Source: Otatea glauca (Eukaryota; Streptophyta; Magnoliopsida; Poales; Poaceae). Taken from it: DNA of 64,000 nucleotides. The position numbers and the translations under genes are program-made. Below the pieces are notes generated by a model that saw only the letters and a list, made by a program, of their open reading frames with translations, was not told where the DNA came from and made no database searches. Where the stretch lies: the NCBI GenBank assembly GCA_036346275.1, contig CM070727.1, positions 4,641,760-4,705,759 on the forward strand, given 5' to 3'. Positions 35,523 to 45,483 of the stretch are shown here, one piece after another; position 1 is the first letter of the stretch; each line of letters opens with the position of its first letter.

Positions 35523-36312
35523 TGTGCCACTGTATGGGGACCTTAGAGAAAGTACAAGTGCTTTCCTTCACGTTGAGCGTGAACTCTCGGTTTCGCTATA
35601 TGAGGAAGAATTCTTATGACATCAATCAGTTGTCCATCTGTCCAATATTTTTATTGCAATCGATGTTTAGTGTGTTTGGTCTCGCTTTCATGTTGTATCG
35701 GCTGGGAATATGCTATAGCGCCAGGTTTTGAATCACCCCCTGGCAAACTTCCACCCACAGACTAAGACTCCAACTGAAGCATAGGCATGAGAATTGGTCT
35801 AAATATATTAGATCGAAAGAAATGAACAGTCTGCAGTGAATTCAGTGTACGGTAATTTTCTGCAGCCTCCCTGAGTTATTCCAGCCCCACGCTTTCCCGG
35901 TTCCCTTTCCCCCTCATCTGTCGTGCTCTCCCGGCGTCCTCTCTTGCCGCGTTCCTCACCGCCTCCATCTCCCTCCTCAACATCCTGGTGACCTACGACC
36001 TTCCCATGTAGCCATATCACTTTGTCGTCGTTTTTAGGAGAATCAGACAACCTGATCTGATAGACGGGCACCCATTTTTCTAGTAAAGTTATTCACATAG
36101 TACAAGATGTAATGTGAAATATAAGCCAAATCAGATAGTGGTAATGCGCTATCAACCATTTATTCCATCGAAGTACGCACTACCCCGCGAATCTACAAAT
36201 AAGTCACATCAAGTCATCAACACATCACCCATGTCGTATGATCCGTCTATTACAGATGGTACGTACGTGAAACAATTTGTCCATGCATGCTACATTCCAT
36301 CGCTGTTATACA
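35520..36312. other. No gene; 3' flank of the glucosyltransferase
   Basis: The ORF at 35519-35731 continues the open frame that exists left of the CACTA element when the element is ignored, but has no recognisable domain. 35800-36070 is compositionally mixed with a pyrimidine-rich patch. 36070-36312 is AT-rich and probably the 3' untranslated region of the minus-strand UGT exon. Confidence 0.45.
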
Positions 36313-37041
36313 TCACTTGGACGCGTACTTTGCCACGAACTCGTCGATGTTCCTGTCCGAGCTGCCGCCCTCCTTACCGGCGGCCTTGGCCTTCTCCATC
36401 CACTCAGCGCCGTTCCTCCTGTACTCGGCGCTCTTCTCGCCGTCCATCACCTCCTGGATCCCCCTGACCACCTCCTCCCTCCGCGCGAGCCCGTCCTCGG
36501 CAGCCGGTCGCACCCGCACGCCCACCCGCCACACGCCCTCCACGTACTTGGCGTTCATAGGTTGGTCCGTCCACTGCGGCAAGGCCACCATGGGCACGCC
36601 CGTGACCAGCGCCTCCACCGTCGAGTTCCACCCGCAGTGGGTTAGGAAGCACCCCACGGCCGGGTGCGCCAGCACCTCTAGCTGCGGACCCCACGACACC
36701 ACCAGCCCACGCGGCTTGCATGCCTCCTCGTAGCCGGTGGGCAGCTTGTGGGACTCCGACGACCGAACGACCCACAGGAAGGGGCGGCCGGCGTCGAGGA
36801 GGCCGTGCGCAATCTCGCGCATCTCCGCCGGGTCGAGGTTGGAGAGGCTGCCGAAGGAGGCGAACACGACGGTGCGCGGCGGGTGCGCGTCCAGCCAGGC
36901 CATGCAGGGCGCCGTGGTGAGCTCGAAGAGGTGGAAGCCGTACTTGGTGTCGGACGGTAGGCGGTCGTCGCCGAGGTAGGAGGCGGGCACTGTCGGCCCG
37001 ATCGTCTTGGCGCGCCGTGCGGACGCCATGTACTCCGCCTC
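36313..37041 (-). pseudogene. UDP-glycosyltransferase, C-terminal exon (UGT74-like), 5' half absent
   Basis: UGTs transfer glucose from UDP-glucose to small molecules such as hormones and phenolics in the cytosol. The open frame from 37041 reads EAEYMASARRAKTIGPTVP, a motif typical of UGT74-type proteins just before mid-protein. VVFASFGSLSNL follows, then the complete 44-residue PSPG donor-binding box (about residues 113-156 from the internal Met, WGPQ to TDQ with HCGWNS). The terminal Gln favours UDP-glucose. It ends FVAKYASK, stop at 36313. A splice-acceptor-like ag lies directly upstream (minus strand 37043-37042, context gactgtag). Only about 242 of the usual 450-480 residues are present. 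No N-terminal exon (catalytic His, HG.NP motif) is seen up to 48 kb, so it is either a very large intron or a truncated copy. The exon itself has no stop or frameshift. Confidence 0.85.
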
Positions 37042-37043
37042 CT

Positions 37044-37459
37044 ACAGTCGCCATGGTTCGTGTCAGTAAACTGGAGTGCACGTTATTTGAGCCAAAACTC
37101 AAAAGCCCACATCACGATAGCTGGCCTTTCCCAGAGAGCCCACAAAAACCAGAAATAGTAAAGAATTCGATTTGATAATCGTTGCCCGTATACACTGCTC
37201 CCACAACTACAATTGCATCTGAAAATGAAAGGTTTGGGGTTTGACTCTAACGTTAGCAATGACAGGGACATTTAGGGTGTGTTTAGTAGAGCTTCAACTT
37301 CACCAGATTCGTGGATTTGGTAGAGCTGGGTATTCCTAGCTCCACCAGATCCGTAGAGCTGGATCTACGAGTATATTAAGAGTGTTTAGATTAATCATCT
37401 TTTCTGTTTCTGCGTCTCTAAACTCTTTCTCCTGTTGATTGATCAGCAGAGCTGTTGTC
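37044..37459. other. No gene; MITE-like fragment
   Basis: 37270-37400 contains gggtgtgtttagtagagcttcaacttcacc and repeated ggtagagctgg/agctccaccagatccgtagagctgg phrases, typical of short hAT- or Harbinger-derived elements in grasses. A matching opposite terminus is not obvious. Confidence 0.4.
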
Positions 37460-38299
37460 TTATGCCATCTCCAACAGTATTATCTAAATCTGAATCTCTG
37501 TATCGTCATATATAGGATTCTCTAAAAAGATTCATTCCCTATATCTCTTCCCTCTCCAACAGCATTCCCAAATCTCATTCTCTATTTTCTCTCTCCTATA
37601 TTATAATGATATTTCATAACCGCCATATGAGCCACATTTATTTTTCACCGGAAAAATTTTGACCGGCTATTTTTAATTGTGGGAATTTAAAATTTAAAAT
37701 TTATTCTAACAGTCAGTGTAACGGCTATATTCTAACGGTCAGCATACCTAGCACAAGAGCATCCATACAAGTTATGTGAACAATAAAAACAAATTTCCAT
37801 AGGCTTTGATAGCAAACATCCATATGACTAGAAATAGAAATTTTAACAAAGCATTCTTCGTAACAAAGGCACCTTTTGAATTGGCAATAGATCTTTAATC
37901 CTCTTTACTTGCGCTGAATTGAGAGTAAAACATAATCTAGAATGACAAAATCCTTTGCTTGGAAGTTCTGAATAGAATCCAGTATACACAAAAGTTAAAT
38001 ACTTTACAACACATAACACATATGGACAATACAGAGAACTTAACAGCCTCTATTGTTATTCTGATTTACACCAAGCGTTGAAGGCAATTTGCCTCGACAG
38101 CAAAGGACTAATGTGCATATTTGTACTATAACCATTTCATGAACATGGCTAACTGATAGTGCAAACATGAGTTGTTCTTGCCAGAACAAACAAAAAACCA
38201 GAAAATATTCATACATGCCTAAATTTGTGGAAGATTTTATCACAGCATCATGTCAGACTGTTAGCTAATGCCAAATTTCTTGGCATCTGTGATAAAGTG

Positions 38300-39042
38300 A
38301 TTTACTTGGTTGAGGAATTCATCATGCTAGGTATTGAGTGTATTAAACGATCTTTTAGCATTGACATTGTAAACTAGCACACAACAATAATCTGCTCCCT
38401 TGTAGAACTCTGGAACCTCTCCTGCTCAACCGTATCCCAGATCTACATCAGCAGCAGTACACAATGGTGTTAGACTCATGGCCTCTCTCATCTTATCTGT
38501 GCAAGAATCCAAGTCAGTGGAGGCTGCTGACCTACAAGGTGGCAAGCCTATCTACAATGAGAACCTCCTTGGTGACGAAATCGGTACCGATTGTTGCCTT
38601 GTATTGATGGCTAAACTTCTTGTGCACATATCTAATCTGTGTCAAGCAAATCCAAGCATGCTCCAATTGGTCGAACATGTTGCAGGCAGCACCTAAAGCC
38701 CACTCTCAATACCCAATATCGCGATAGACAGGTCACACAACATTTTATTCCAAACAAGTGAATGAAGCATACAAAGACGCATCTATTAAAATGTTGGACC
38801 AAAGATTTCACTACCACGCCTACAACTTTCCAACTCTAAAAACCGAAGCTTTTTACTCAAGCACAAGTTCAACAAATCAAGTCAACAGGTCAAACCGAAC
38901 AAAATCAGACAACTAAATAATAAGATTGCATAATTTCAACACGAGCGCATAATATGCCGCTTCTCGAGTAGGGGACTGACCCGCTGTCACCGAGGACGAT
39001 GACCTTGAGCAGCGTCCGCCTCCGCGACGATGCCATCACCAT
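38300..39042 (-). pseudogene. Rab7 small GTPase pseudogene, introns retained
   Basis: Rab7 directs late-endosome/vacuole trafficking. Minus strand from 39042: MVMASSRRRTLLKVIVLGDSG, the N-terminus and start of the P-loop, followed by a donor-like gtcagt at 38980. Around 38640-38525 the sequence reads YVHKKFSHQYKATIGTDF and TKEVLIVDRLATL, the switch I/effector region; its last codon is TAG where CAG is expected before a donor. Around 38443-38330 it reads IWDTVEQERFQS (WDTAGQ box with AG changed to VE), then after a deletion and frame change EFYKGADYCCVLVYNVN and FNTL. The GKT part of the P-loop is replaced by unrelated codons, and there are at least three stops. Retained exon spacing shows it came from genomic DNA and not from a retroposed mRNA. 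Confidence 0.85.
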
Positions 39043-39268
39043 GGGGAGCGAGCTAGCGATGGAGGCGACGATCTTTCCCTCTCTTCAAGAAATGTTTCAG
39101 AGCAAGACCTAAATCCACAATCTTAAGTTCTTAACATACGGAGAACAAACGGGTGGTTCTCTAGAGGCAACGGGGACTAAAACAAGGATAAATAAATACA
39201 GCTAAAATGGCTAATACTTGAGCAAAGAGAATCAATCGGAGATCCAAAAAAGGTATCGAAGAGCTCAC

Positions 39269-39560
39269 AGTTGGGGTAGTCGGGGGGAAGCGAGGTGGTG
39301 TCGGCGGCCTGGAGGAGGTGGCGGAGGTGCTTCCACTGGCAGCTGCGAGGCTGGCCCTTTGGTTACTTGACCGCCGTCTGCACCTTCTTGAACGCCAGCG
39401 TCGATGCCAGCAGCCTGGGTCTCTTTGCCTCCTCCACGGCGTGCGATGGAGCAGCGGAGCGGCGCCTCACCTTCTGGACGTCGCGGGACGGAGATGTGGA
39501 GCGGCGGCTCGCGACGTTGGCCTCCTAGACGATCCTCGCAGGCGCGGGAGCGACCGACTG
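39269..39560 (-). pseudogene. First-exon fragment resembling INO80 complex subunit C (Ies6-like)
   Basis: The minus-strand frame reads LLASTLAFKKVQTAVK, then a stop (TAA where TAC would give Tyr), then PKGQPRSCQWKHLRHLLQAA and PPDYPN. It ends at a donor-like gtgagc (39268-39263). Plant INO80 subunit C proteins have a KxxQ...YPKG...WKHLKQILQAE...PNY order at this point, with the YL1_C domain in the next exon. That domain is absent here. The match is from memory of the family and needs a search. The fragment shares strand and element with the Rab7 pieces. Confidence 0.5.
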
Positions 39561-39861
39561 TTGCCTTAGACGCGATGGGGAACGGGATGGGGGAAGGGAG
39601 AGAGGATCTTGAGAAATCGGGAGCGTCTCGCCATTACCTAAAAATAGGGAACCAGTTGAGGAAGCTGTTGGAGTGGAACTTTTGTACTGTGGATGTACGG
39701 ATTCCTCATTTTTTCGGATAGGGGTGAAAGAAGGGAAGCTGTTGGAGTTGCACTTACAATTCCAAAAGAATTAAATAAGAAATATCGTATATAATTTATT
39801 TTAATTTCTTCCTGTCTTCAACCGACTTCTGTTTAAGTGTTGCTATCTTGCAACAGATAGT

Positions 39862-40110
39862 GATATGCAGTCAGATCCGATTGCGTTGACGGCTAACTTC
39901 ACATTTGTTGCACGAGATTCGGTGACTAGAAAGTCAGCTCCGGTTAACCGCCTTTCACCAGAAACTGAAAGAGAGAAGCTACTCTTTGCAGAGAGAGAAG
40001 CACGGGATAAGCTGAGGAAAAAAAGGAAGAGAGAAGAACAGAAGGGAGGGAGTGCTTGAAAATGGGATACAAAAACTTCGTGCTGAGGCTGAGATACTGA
40101 ATGATTTACT
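39862..40110 (+). pseudogene. Exon-like fragment, unrecognised
   Basis: A cttgcaacag acceptor-like string precedes an open stretch reading SDPIALTANFTFVARDSVTR, then SPETEREKLLFAERE and a Lys/Arg-rich helix. After a one-base shift near 40057 it continues ENGIQKLRAEAEILNDLL up to a gtagag donor-like string at about 40111. The composition (charged helical) looks like real coding sequence, but I do not recognise the family. Confidence 0.35.
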
Positions 40111-40435
40111 GGTAGAGGGTCGTGTTTTCTCTGATTTGCCTGCTTAGCTGATAGAGATGGCATCTTGCTGAGGGATACTCGCCAGGAGAGCTCTTATTTG
40201 CCAGCCTCAACAACGAAACTTGCATGTGCGAATATTTGGAGGTTTCTTGATGCACCGAGCATTTGAGCTTGTCTCTCTCTGTGTATGGTTTTTTGGGCAC
40301 AGACCTTGTTTTCTCGAAGTTGATCATGTTGACTTCTTAAAATCAGTGACTAACATGTTCTTTTTGGTCTGAACATTGCAGCCCTTATCTTGGGTAAAAT
40401 GTGATGTGTTTTTTTTTATCGATGTTGCTATTAAA
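40111..40435. other. No gene visible
   Basis: AT-rich sequence with no credible coding, between an exon-like fragment and the solo LTR. Confidence 0.4.
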
Positions 40436-40440
40436 GATGT
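40436..40440. repeat. Solo LTR target-site duplication (left, GATGT)
   Basis: GATGT directly precedes TGTTGG and is repeated at 41401-41405. Confidence 0.9.
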
Positions 40441-41400
40441 TGTTGGAATTAATTCTAAATTAATTCAATGGAAGAAGTTAAAGATGTGTTGAGTTGACAG
40501 TATGATCTTTAGTATCATATGGCTTAGCTAGGTAGAGTGCAATCAACTTATAAGGGGAGCTCATACATGGACTCAAGTATGAGTTGGTGGTAAGGTTAGA
40601 AATACACATGGTTGGTTATGTTGAGCTATGTACACACATGTGCGTTTTTATCGCGTGACTTGTGACTTAACCTTTTGTCACGTGTACCTGCTATGCCACA
40701 TCACCTTACACCACGACTGCTGACGTGGTGACGCAAACTCAAGTAGACGCACGTTTTCGTGTGGTTAGTCCGTTCGCCTGCATTGCGAGATTCCAGGGGG
40801 CGGTTCCTGGAACCGTGACAATTCGGCTGTTTTTTCGTGAGGTGGTTTTCGGTACACGCTTTCTTAAAAGAGATGTCTCTGTTCGTGAGAGATACACGAC
40901 AGAAAATCAATCTCGTTCTCTCCGGTGATCTCTGCTTCCTCTCGTACATGCTGCTTTCCGAGTCATCCGACCCCTTTGTTCGTCGTGCAATGGGCGTGAG
41001 GGAGAGCAGTATCTCCGATCCGACGCCGGCCATTTGACGCCCTGCACGGGAGACCGGCGATTAGGTTTCTGGGAAGCGCCGCACCGCGCGACTGCTCGTC
41101 TTCATCTTCGATCATCGCATCGCTTCTGCACATCTTCTTTTCTTAATCAAGCCCGCTGTGAGTGTTTGGAACTGACTGGTTGCGAATAATTCTGATGAGA
41201 ATGCATGCTGCTATGATAGTTTCGTTTACATCTATGTATCTTTTGGACTATCTAGCATCTGTAGGTATTTTTCTTTACTAGCATGTTCTGTAAATCTGTT
41301 GGCTGCTAGTAAACATGTTGTAGACGCAATGTTTAACTTCATGTTCTTATTACGTATCTTTGAAATTAAATTAATGTTATGCGATGCTATTTTTCCAACA
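40441..41400 (+). mobile_element. Solo Copia LTR (960 bp)
   Basis: It starts TGTTGGAATTAATTC and ends ttttccaaca, giving 8-bp terminal inversion TGTTGGAA/TTCCAACA. A perfect 5-bp duplication GATGT flanks it (40436-40440 and 41401-41405). The interior has the ctcgttctctccggtgatctctgcttcctctcg block common in grass Copia LTRs. No internal domain remains, as expected after LTR-LTR recombination. Confidence 0.9.
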
Positions 41401-41405
41401 GATGT
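41401..41405. repeat. Solo LTR target-site duplication (right, GATGT)
   Basis: It directly follows the LTR end ccaaca at 41400 and matches 40436-40440. Confidence 0.9.
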
Positions 41406-42029
41406 TTCTATTATCGGATTTGTTATCAAGTCTATTTGGAAACATCGAATTCAGTTTCCAATCAGCGATAGGAATAACCATGTCACTATTGTGCTTGCAC
41501 AGGTGGATGTAGGAGACTTTCGTCTGTTCAAATCATGCTGTCTTGTATACCCAGCTTGAGAATCCAGAGCAGCCTCTAGTCAATGTTGAAGTCGTTGGCC
41601 TGAGCTCCGGAAAAGTGAGGTAATCCCACAGAATGCGCCTTGTTGATGCTATACTGCTTTGATCGCATCATTTACACAGTTATACCTATCTTTTTCCTTG
41701 TTGAATTCTTGCTCTGACTCTACTTGTTTGATAACTTTTCGAGAGGCTTTTCCTTTTAACAGTTGCACAAATATTAAAATATAAATGAATGATAGATGGT
41801 GATTACTTACCCCTTCGTTTGCTTCAAAATTTGTGCAACTTATATTACGAGGGAAAATATTGAAGCACTGCTCTAACTTTTCATCCAAACTGACAGGTCT
41901 CCGACACATTAGCATGGAGCATATTAGAGCACATGGATGCGGAGGGTTTGTACCACTAGTCTTTCTGCAGAGCCACTTGTTTCAAGACTTGTTTGGGAGA
42001 GTTATGCCTGAACTGAAAAGCCGTTTTTT
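41406..42029. other. Possible degraded exons, unrecognised
   Basis: Two stretches on the plus strand look exon-like. 41503-41620 follows a cttgcacag acceptor and includes ENPEQPLVNVEVVGLSSGKV before a gaggtaatcc donor-like string, with one stop. 41880-41980 reads through tgacaggtctccgacac. No family is recognised; these may belong to the same lost gene as 39862-40110. Confidence 0.25.
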
Positions 42030-42420
42030 GTTTATTGGGCTGTAAAGCAGCTGTAGCTGACGGCTGTGACTTTTCTTGTTATGCTGTTTGGCAAACTGGC
42101 TGCTGCAGGCTTTTGAGGGCTAACCGAAATGAAAGGTAGTAACATAACGAAGTACAACAGCGTTCGAGTAGGGAGGTGACGTGGAGGCGGCGAGGCGGGG
42201 TGGCAAAGGTCGGGAAGGCGGAGCGAGCGAGTTAGGAAGAGTTCAAGCGAAGTCACAGTTGAAAAACTCCTCCTCAGTAGCTGCAGCTTTTGGGGGTGGT
42301 TCTGATGTGTCTTAGTTTCCCAGCTGCTTTACAACCATGCTATTTGGAAGAGCTTTTGGCTTAAAACTAAAGCAAAACTGAAGTACAGCTCCCATAAATA
42401 GCCTCTTAGCCATCTGGTAG
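42030..42420. repeat. hAT/MITE-like inverted repeat region
   Basis: gctgtaaagcagctgtagctg (42040) and cagctgctttacaacc (42321) are inverted counterparts, and ctgctgcaggctttt (42101) faces gtagctgcagcttttggg (42277). A GC-rich centre lies between. Boundaries and target duplication were not determined. Confidence 0.45.
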
Positions 42421-45400
42421 TTATTTTTTACTTGTCATACCAACTAATGGGAAATGTACCACTGACTTAAACAGCGGCAGATAAGTGCTGGCAATATAGC
42501 GGCAATATACCATAGTACTACTTGGAGGTTCTTTTGGGAAGTCATTTGGATTAGCATATAACTAGGCTGGGATTGCGCGCAGTACCGAGCAAATGTTGAT
42601 TGCGCAGGACCTTATCATAATTTTTCAGAACCTCGAGGGGCTTCGTGTAAAACTATGATCAAAGTTGTGTTTTGAAACTGTATCGATGTTTAAAATGACA
42701 ACTATTTGTGACACAAGGAGTAGCTCGGCAGCCGAATGGCCATGTGATCAGGTGGCCGTTAGCTCATCGAATGGTTTCATTTTTTCTCTTTATGCGCATA
42801 ACAAATGAAATAAGAGATAAACTAAAATTAGAACATCCATTCTGACAAAATAGCTGTCGTAGAGATAGCTGGGCATGTTTCAGAACTCTACAGACTTCAG
42901 ATAGATTCGCACATTCAAGTAATTCTGATTAGCATCCATATATAGGATCAAAGAAACTTTCTAAGACCAGATCAGGATCCACATATAAACCAAACGACTA
43001 AACCATACATGACATAGTAGTTCTTACAAATAGCACATCTTCTGTCCAGAGGGGCTCATGCTCTGCGCTGCCACAGAGGTTGCTATCATGGCCAAAACGG
43101 AGGTAAACAAGAAGCTTTGATGACGGCAAGAAACCAAGAACTACGAAAGATTTCATAGCTTCATTGTGTCCATCTGGTTTGCTAATGGGGACTTCCTTGC
43201 TGCCAAGAATAATACTAACTTGCAAGTATTATGCGGTAAACAGATGATGTAAAAACAGTACACATAACCAATCCTATAGCCTACATGTCCACGGTGCCAC
43301 TTGAAGATTTTTTTTGCCTATAGAGATGTATAGTTTTAATTCTAGCATTCCAGCTATGTATAGCTGACATATAAATAGACAAAACACACACTTGCATCCC
43401 GCACAACAGGAAGTATTCTGCACAGCCAGACGAAGAGGTTCTACACATGTAGATAGAGGCAAAACATACTGCATATTCAATAGAACATAAAAAAAACAAA
43501 TAATAACTTTTGTACTGCAAACAATTCAAAAAAAAGGCAGGGGAAAAAATGAAATAAACGCACTAAGGAACCATACAAACATGAATTAAATGCTTGATAT
43601 GCTCGGTTATCATGACAGCAGTGAGAAAAGGACAGCTCGAATTGTTCCATTCAACTAATGTTTTTAGGTCAGCTTTTAGTCCTTGAAATTTATCCCCTCG
43701 CTAAGCATTGATATTGAGTATTATAATGGGTTTAGAATATGAAGAAAATACTACTAACCATTTTCAGATCTTCGGACGAAACCTACTACTGTTGGAACCT
43801 GAACAAAGCCTTGCATTCATTGATTGAACTATCTCTTTTCTGCATGGATGGGGAACCATCTATTTCAAAAAAAAATTTAAAAATGCTTACAATACTACCA
43901 AAATGATTCCCTCTCAAAAAAAATATTTCCAACATGAAACGCAGCTATCTGGGTTTCAATCTGCTGAGGCTACCTGACATTTGGGGTGTTTGGTTTGACT
44001 TTTGAGCAGCAGATTGGTCTAGAATCATCCAATCCTAACCCCAAACCTAACCTTCTTGTTTAGTTTAAGGAATGGAATGAGTTGGTCCATAACTATCCCA
44101 CTCCATATGGCTATAATGTCAATAGAAGATGAGAAATAATGTCATGCCACAAAACCATAGGACGACCTCATGATGGGCCAATCCATCCTAGATAAGGATA
44201 CTCCTTAAAGCAAATACAACAAAGCAGAAGAGAGCGATATATCATGCTGACAGTAAAAAACCCTGAACCTAATTTGCAATACCTTACTTCCAACAGGAAA
44301 AGGAGTTGAAAGTGGTGACCGTCCAGGTGAGCACTTGTAGGTACCATGATGTTCTGTATGCTGTAATCACAGACAAAGTAAACAGTAAAATTCATAGGAA
44401 CCGAAGGTAACATTTTAATGCATGTACTTAATGATAGACACAGTTGATGACAAATGAGACACATGCCAGAGCTCACATAAAAATCAAGTACAATCGTAAG
44501 AGAGTTGACATGGACTTTGATAGATCTCGGGAAAACTGAGCCAGCATAAGGTGTGCGAGAGGAAGTTGGAGGCAGAGTCCTTCCTTTATTACTTTTCAGT
44601 GTAAGATAATTTGGACAATCTTGGACAACCTAGCCAGCATACAGGAGAGTCCGTAGCTACTTTAGGGGAATTTTTTGACAATGAATCCGCAACCTCAACT
44701 CCATGACTCAAAGCTCTGAATTTTCATTTTTGAAACGCATGTACAGATACTGATGTCTGTGCTTCCACATAAGATTTTGCAAGCTCAACTGGTGAAGAAC
44801 CAACATCATGCACCTAGCATGCCAATGAAAACCATGAGATCAGATCAACAACAAATCAGGTATGGGAGGAAGGAATAATCTTGTGATTCCTAAACACTGT
44901 GCATTTCTTTTTGCTCCTGCACACACTACCAAACTGTTATTACACACAAAAGAAGTGATTACAATGTTGCCGTTGCAGATTAAATTGCAACGATTTTCAC
45001 AATTGTAGCATAACTCAGGAAATTATTATATACCTATGGACATATTTGCATTACAAAAATATGTAGCCGGGATTCATATCCCATACAAATAACAAGGACA
45101 ATAGCCTCGACATGTGTTAAAGAACATCATCTGTACAGACAAATAATCAGGAGTTTATATCGCACAGATATGAATTTCTTACATTTGACGGTGCAAAGAT
45201 AATTGGCCCCCAAAGATGGTTGAAGATGAATTGATTTTTCAGGTGTTGACGACTTGTCTGAAAATGGCATGGCTTGAAAAACCTTTTGCAAAATACCTTG
45301 GAGCTCTCTGATCTTCATCAGAAAGATTAGGAGTCCTCGAGCGCATGTCCTCTATTAGGCGTCCTGTTTCATCCCTGTAAAGCCAAAAATGTTCAAATTT

Positions 45401-45483
45401 AGATGAGATCTCAAACTTCAATGAACAAAAGCAAAACTCAAGTGCTTTCAGCCAATATAAGAATTAGGACAAACACCAGGTAA
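42421..45483 (-). pseudogene. Scattered exon-like minus-strand fragments of a degraded gene
   Basis: Several short stretches look like former exons. 45395-45300 reads DETGRLIEDMRSRTPNLS then DEDQRAPR, bounded by acceptor-like ttacag and donor-like gtattt. 44815-44735 reads GSSPVELAKSYVEAQTSVS. 43225-42998 is a 75-codon frame with SKEVPISKPDGHNEAMKSF. The SPVELAK-Y-AQTS phrase resembles a motif found in plant nuclear-pore/nuclear-envelope proteins of the NUP1/KAKU4 type, but this is a weak match from memory. No continuous open reading frame links them. 43980-44090 also contains a ggtgtttggtttgac / ccaaacc MITE-like patch. Confidence 0.3.

Larger units (their letters stand above)
37463..39753. 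mobile_element. Candidate PIF/Harbinger-type (Pack-type) element carrying host gene fragments
   Basis: The left end reads TGCCATCTCCAACAG. The right end, on the minus strand, reads GTGCAACTCCAACAG; 11 of 15 positions match, including an identical CTCCAACAG. A second pair occurs just inside (ccctctccaacagcattccc at 37551; gaagctgttggagtgg at 39659). Directly outside are TTA (37460-37462) and TTA (39754-39756), the preferred 3-bp duplication of PIF/Harbinger elements. No transposase is present. Inside are minus-strand pieces of two unrelated host genes. The element class is inferred from ends and duplication only. Confidence 0.5.

Noticed and set aside
36404..37102. 232-codon overlapping frame on the same strand as the UGT exon
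   Set aside because: It is the shifted frame of the UGT exon, with Arg/Gly/Ala-rich composition and no domain.
42720..42790. tRNA-like stretch (tagctcggcagccgaatgg)
   Set aside because: No acceptor-stem pairing or TTC arm could be found around it.
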